Below, in pieces: positions 22,563 to 25,232 of a stretch of 25,232 bases of DNA (the stretch's first letter is position 1; every line of letters starts with the position of its first letter). The position numbers and the translations under genes are program-made. The notes beneath the pieces were generated by a model. It searched no databases. It had not been told where the DNA came from and worked only from the letters and a program-made list of their open reading frames with translations. The DNA comes from a virus: the IMG/VR virus record IMGVR_UViG_3300035209_000017, positions 1 through 25,232 of that record. One strand, 5' to 3'.

Positions 22563-24297
22563 TACAGAAGACTTGACGAGGGCGCTAGAAGATATAGCGC
22601 GCTCGTTACAAGAAAATAAGTTATCACAGCGAACTTCCGAGAAAGCCGACAAGGCTATCTTGGAAGAATTGCGCAGAAAACGAAAGTTCGATCAAAGCGA
22701 TAGCCGCACTAAGCGAGTTGTGAAACGTACTGCATCTGGTGCGTGGGGTGGTGTAAAGGGTGCAGCCGGGGCAGTAGGTAAGGCAGCCGGGGGATTTGTT
22801 GGGAGAGAAATCGGCGGTATTCCTATTGCCGGGGCGATCTTTAGAATCCTTGGGAAGAAATTCGCTAACGCCAGTCTTGAACGGAAACAATATAAAAAGA
22901 CCTTGATTATTCGAAGAAAACTCGAACTCAAGGAAATGGCAAGGATGGAAAAGATCCGCGCCAAACTCGACGCACGACGCGACGATGCAGCAGCCAAGGC
23001 AGATGCTGCCCGTAAGCTCGAAGACGCCCAGAAGGACGCTGGGGACGCTCCAGAGAAGACCAAAGGCGGTAAGGGTGGGATGGCCGCAGCGGTTGAGAAA
23101 ATGGCAGATGCAGCAATGCACATGCAGGCAACCGTTATATCAATGACCCCGGCGATTCAGACTTTCCATGAGACTGTTGAAAAGATGTCGGAAGTTGTTG
23201 ATGCAATGCACGACAACAAGAACAACGATCCGGGGAAAGTTCGTGATGCACAACTACTTGAATATCTACATGGTATCGAATACCTAACCCAAGAGAGTGC
23301 AGCTATTGCAGAGAATGGGCAGGAAGTTCTTAAAACTATGGGTAAAGATATCGGAACTATCAAGTGGCATACTGCTAGACAGAATGGCACCGTAGGTAGA
23401 ATCGAGAAACTTATCAAAGATCGAGAAGACAATAGCATTGACGGCAAGACCCTCGAAACTATTAGCAAGGACGTTGGAACTATCAAGTGGCATACTGCTA
23501 GACAGAATGGCTCAGTTGGTAGAATGGAGAAACTGCTAGTTACCGCAGCCGCTGATCGGATTGCCGAACTGAAAAACCAAGATACCCAAATCAAGTTGCA
23601 GAAAAAGGCTTTGGGTGCTCAGGAAGAACAAACCGGTATTGCCGTACTTAACTTGGCAGCTAACGTTGCTGGGACTGCTATGAGTGCCATCGGAAGTGTT
23701 GGTAGTGCAATTGGCGGGGCTGTTGCTGGTGTAGGTGGTGCTGTTGCCGCGACCGCAGTTGGTGGTGCTGTAATTGCCGCGTTGCCAGAGATTCTTGCAG
23801 CCGGTGTAGTTGTTGCCGCAATTGGTGGATTAGCATACGCCGTATATAAGATGCTCCCGAATAGTTGGACCGGTGGTTCAACCGCCAATGGTGTTACTCC
23901 CGAGGATAACTTAAAACGTGCCAATGATCTTGCCACCGCAAATGGTAAATCTGGTAATGAAGAATATCAAACCCCAGAACAACAAGCATACGCAAAACAG
24001 AATGGACGTTATGCGGACAAGTCGATGTATATGTCATCGGACCCAGCTAAACCCGGCACATTCAAAGCCTCGGCTGAAATGTATCCGTGGGAGCATGATC
24101 GTTTGATGCAACAACAAGAACAGGATCATGGGATTGGAACTAACTCGGCGGCTGTTGAAGAAGCTAGGAAGAACAACGTTCAAGGTGCTGCGACACAAAC
24201 CAACGTCAACAATACCAACGTAAGTAACAGTACAACCAATGAAGCTGGCGGTGCATCACCCGTGTACAGCGGTACGATCCAACGAACCACTAATTGA
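22552..24297 (+). CDS. 29: Tape measure/baseplate hub gp29
   Basis: gp29 sets tail tube length and is part of the hub. The length, 581 residues, is close to T4 gp29 (590), so a tail of about T4 length is expected. Residues 1-50 are charged and helical. Residues 60-105 are Gly/Ala-rich and mildly hydrophobic. Residues 110-215 are strongly helical with high Lys, Glu and Ala. Residues 363-434 form a long Gly/Ala hydrophobic region with two likely membrane-active segments, as in many tape measures. Residues 265-287 and 306-328 are a near-exact internal repeat (GTIKWHTARQNG). The C-terminus is Asn/Gln-rich. It follows the frameshifted gp26/gp51 pair. Its start overlaps gp51 by 11 bases. Confidence 0.85.
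   Translation: MADNTEDLTRALEDIARSLQENKLSQRTSEKADKAILEELRRKRKFDQSDSRTKRVVKRTASGAWGGVKGAAGAVGKAAGGFVGREIGGIPIAGAIFRILGKKFANASLERKQYKKTLIIRRKLELKEMARMEKIRAKLDARRDDAAAKADAARKLEDAQKDAGDAPEKTKGGKGGMAAAVEKMADAAMHMQATVISMTPAIQTFHETVEKMSEVVDAMHDNKNNDPGKVRDAQLLEYLHGIEYLTQESAAIAENGQEVLKTMGKDIGTIKWHTARQNGTVGRIEKLIKDREDNSIDGKTLETISKDVGTIKWHTARQNGSVGRMEKLLVTAAADRIAELKNQDTQIKLQKKALGAQEEQTGIAVLNLAANVAGTAMSAIGSVGSAIGGAVAGVGGAVAATAVGGAVIAALPEILAAGVVVAAIGGLAYAVYKMLPNSWTGGSTANGVTPEDNLKRANDLATANGKSGNEEYQTPEQQAYAKQNGRYADKSMYMSSDPAKPGTFKASAEMYPWEHDRLMQQQEQDHGIGTNSAAVEEARKNNVQGAATQTNVNNTNVSNSTTNEAGGASPVYSGTIQRTTN
23353..23388 (+). repeat. Direct repeat copy 1 in gp29
   Basis: This 36-base stretch is identical to 23476-23511. 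It codes for the GTIKWHTARQNG segment. The copies start 123 bases apart, exactly 41 codons, so the repeat keeps frame. Confidence 0.95.
23476..23511 (+). repeat. Direct repeat copy 2 in gp29
   Basis: This is the second copy of the 36-base repeat at 23353-23388. Flanking protein sequence is also similar (KDIGTIK against KDVGTIK, VGRIEKL against VGRMEKL), which points to a 41-codon duplication that has since diverged outside the core. Confidence 0.95.
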
Positions 24298-24305
24298 GGT
24301 GAATG

Positions 24306-24827
24306 ATGACAACTCGCTCTAGCATGATTCAGAACACCATGTCAAGCACAAACCACAAATTTGTGCTTCACAAGGCCAACACAAAAATATTTAACTGGCA
24401 AGTCCAAAAATTCGATGTGCCCGATATAAATATCAGTACCGCCAAGGCGACATCGAGCCCGAAAGTGGGTTCGTGGGAAATTGCTGGTACTGCTATCAGT
24501 TACGATAGACTCGTAGTACAATTCCTTTTGGATGAAGACCTTGAGGCGTGGATTGAGATTAAGGAATGGATCAAAGAAATCGTTGCTCCCTACGACAATC
24601 AACCCACGAACCTATACGGTCAGGCCGAAAGCACGGCAGCGATTCACATCATGACGAACAACCATAGCCCTACTGGGAAGGTGTTCACGTTCAACAGGCT
24701 GTACCCTGTACGCCTGAAAGGCCCATCATATGATGTAACTGTCACAGACCCCACACCGTTGACGTGTGAGGTGGTGTTCGCCTACGATACCTTCGATCTT
24801 GAAATCGCGGTAGGTTCTGCAATCTAA
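24306..24827 (+). CDS. 28: Hub protein gp28-like (tube-fold)
   Basis: This 173-residue protein has the size of T4 gp28 (177), a distal hub subunit, and follows gp29 in the hub-assembly unit. Its order of features is an N-terminal NHKFVLHKANTKIFNWQVQ segment, DVPDINISTAKA, a ISYDRLVVQFLLDEDLEAWIEI helix, a strand with HIMTNNHSPTGKVFTF and a final LTCEVVFAYDTFDLEI strand. This is the tail-tube fold pattern seen in small virion proteins of T4-like phages. I therefore trust the hub/tube class more than the gp28 name. Two ATG codons stand in a row; the second (24306) is better spaced from GAGGTGA. A perfect TATAAATA occurs inside it at 24425-24432. Confidence 0.6.
   Translation: MTTRSSMIQNTMSSTNHKFVLHKANTKIFNWQVQKFDVPDINISTAKATSSPKVGSWEIAGTAISYDRLVVQFLLDEDLEAWIEIKEWIKEIVAPYDNQPTNLYGQAESTAAIHIMTNNHSPTGKVFTFNRLYPVRLKGPSYDVTVTDPTPLTCEVVFAYDTFDLEIAVGSAI
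24425..24432 (+). promoter_or_regulatory. Late promoter motif inside gp28-like gene
   Basis: The plus strand reads TATAAATA exactly, in frame as part of PDINIST codons. It points to the gene-free region 24828-25232, about 400 bases ahead. It may drive the candidate RNA or genes beyond the window, or be a chance match. Confidence 0.3.
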
Positions 24828-24831
24828 ATTT

Positions 24832-24889
24832 ATCAATTCTGTTTAGAAATGGGTCAGGTTCGTGGTATAACTGACCCATATGAATTGAT
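24832..24889 (+). other. Two-part hairpin after gp28-like gene
   Basis: An outer 8-bp perfect stem (24832-24839 with 24882-24889) encloses an inner 9-bp perfect stem (24849-24857 with 24871-24879, ATGGGTCAG/CTGACCCAT) with a 13-base loop. It begins 4 bases after the stop. No T tract follows, so it is not a standard terminator. It could protect the mRNA 3' end or begin the structured RNA that follows. Confidence 0.7.
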
Positions 24890-25232
24890 TCCCTTTCGAG
24901 GGACGTGTCCGGGGCGGTAACCCGGTTCACGTACTACCGACCACAAATGACTAAAATTACCCTTTACCGGGCAGTCCATCCACTTTCGACCTGTAGTGAA
25001 TGCAAACTGTAGAAAAACACGGCAACAGCGGGATGTGTGATACCGCTGACAATTCCTGCATCGAAGTCCAAGAGGCGATTATTAAGCGCTGGTTGTGGAT
25101 GATGCAAGCTACTGCTGTGTAAAAGGTCATTCCGATAAAATTGGAGTTGGGTGATCATCAGCCTCTAGCTGGAAGCCTAAACAATTTCATTCTCCTTTAG
25201 GATGACGGCTCTGTGAAACAGATACAACCGTC
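24890..25232 (+). ncRNA. Candidate large structured non-coding RNA (partial)
   Basis: No credible gene lies here, but the plus strand folds by eye into consecutive helices. These are: 24890-24903 (5 bp, TTCG loop); 24903-24932 (5+5 bp); 25026-25048 (6 bp, 11-base loop); 25057-25106 (6+5 bp around a GAA bulge); 25107-25170 (5+4+5+6 bp nested, AAA loop); 25176-25201 (6 bp); 25204-25232 (5+5 bp, GAA loop). The arm ending at 25106 directly abuts the next, so the two could stack. A 6-bp loop pairing, 24915-24920 with 24964-24969, could form a pseudoknot. The strand is assumed from the upstream genes and the G-U pairs. The RNA probably continues past the window. I cannot assign a known class. Confidence 0.5.

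Noticed and set aside
23353-23511. CRISPR-like pair of 36-base repeats
   Set aside because: The repeats are in frame within gp29, encode the same peptide and have similar flanking protein; there are only two copies and the spacing is a whole number of codons.
22624-23594. Minus-strand open frames opposite gp29
   Set aside because: They are rich in Ser, Leu and Pro from reverse-complemented Lys/Ala codons, have no ribosome-binding site and lie opposite a convincing gene.
24964-25158. Minus-strand 64-codon open frame in the gene-free region
   Set aside because: No ribosome-binding site, no recognisable pattern, and it crosses several perfect helices that explain the sequence better.
24890-25232. 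tRNA gene or group I/II intron
   Set aside because: No 7-bp acceptor stem with a T-arm GTTCGAxxC was found on either strand. The hairpin at 25204-25232 lacks the domain V triad and GAAA tetraloop, and no group I core motif was seen.

Overview
This window is the baseplate, hub and tail-assembly region of a contractile-tailed phage of the T4 superfamily. Nearly every gene matches a T4 virion protein in sequence pattern, length and neighbours (gp10, gp9, gp8, gp7, gp6, gp25, gp5, gp27, gp53, gp48, gp4, gp54, gp26, gp29; gp11 less strongly). The proteins are too diverged for a close T4 relative. The gene order, with a divergent break between gp48 and gp4, is also unlike T4. The host cannot be read from the sequence. 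The base composition looks mid-GC, and the peptidoglycan-cutting spike and T4-type baseplate suggest a Gram-negative bacterium. No integrase, IS, CRISPR or tRNA gene was seen.

Layout. Everything from 1 to 19673 is on the minus strand, so it is transcribed right to left. The order is gp48 (tube cap), gp53 (wedge), gp27 (hub), gp5 (spike, without lysozyme), a coiled-coil protein, a PAAR-M15 peptidase spike tip, an alanine-rich tail fibre and an SGNH hydrolase. A terminator and a late-type promoter follow (10674-10714). Next come the wedge and periphery genes gp25, gp6, gp7, gp8, gp9, gp10, gp11, a very short gp12-like fibre, an unknown protein and the start of a possible 2OG-Fe(II) oxygenase. 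From 19725 to 24827 the plus strand carries gp4 (head completion), an unknown conserved protein, gp54 (tube initiator), gp26 with a probable -1 frameshift into a gp51-like extension, gp29 (tape measure) and a gp28-like hub protein. Junctions are mostly ATGA or TAATG overlaps, which indicates translational coupling.

How it works together. gp27, gp5 and PAAR-M15 form the central hub and spike. gp25, gp6, gp7, gp53 and gp8 form the wedges. gp9, gp10 and gp11 carry the fibres. gp48 and gp54 start the tube, while gp26/gp51 and gp29 assemble the hub and set tube length. The T4 lysozyme domain in gp5 is missing, and a zinc DD-peptidase-type domain fused to the PAAR tip probably replaces it. The fibre and SGNH hydrolase look like a host-range cassette set between hub and wedge genes.

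The least explained part is 24828-25232, about 400 bases without a gene. It folds by eye into a series of nested perfect helices, including a 20-bp interrupted arm that abuts an 11-bp arm, and it runs off the window. I read it as a candidate large structured non-coding RNA. The other main points are the canonical T_TTT_TTC slippery site at the end of gp26 and two face-to-face late-promoter motifs sharing one start region between gp48 and gp4.
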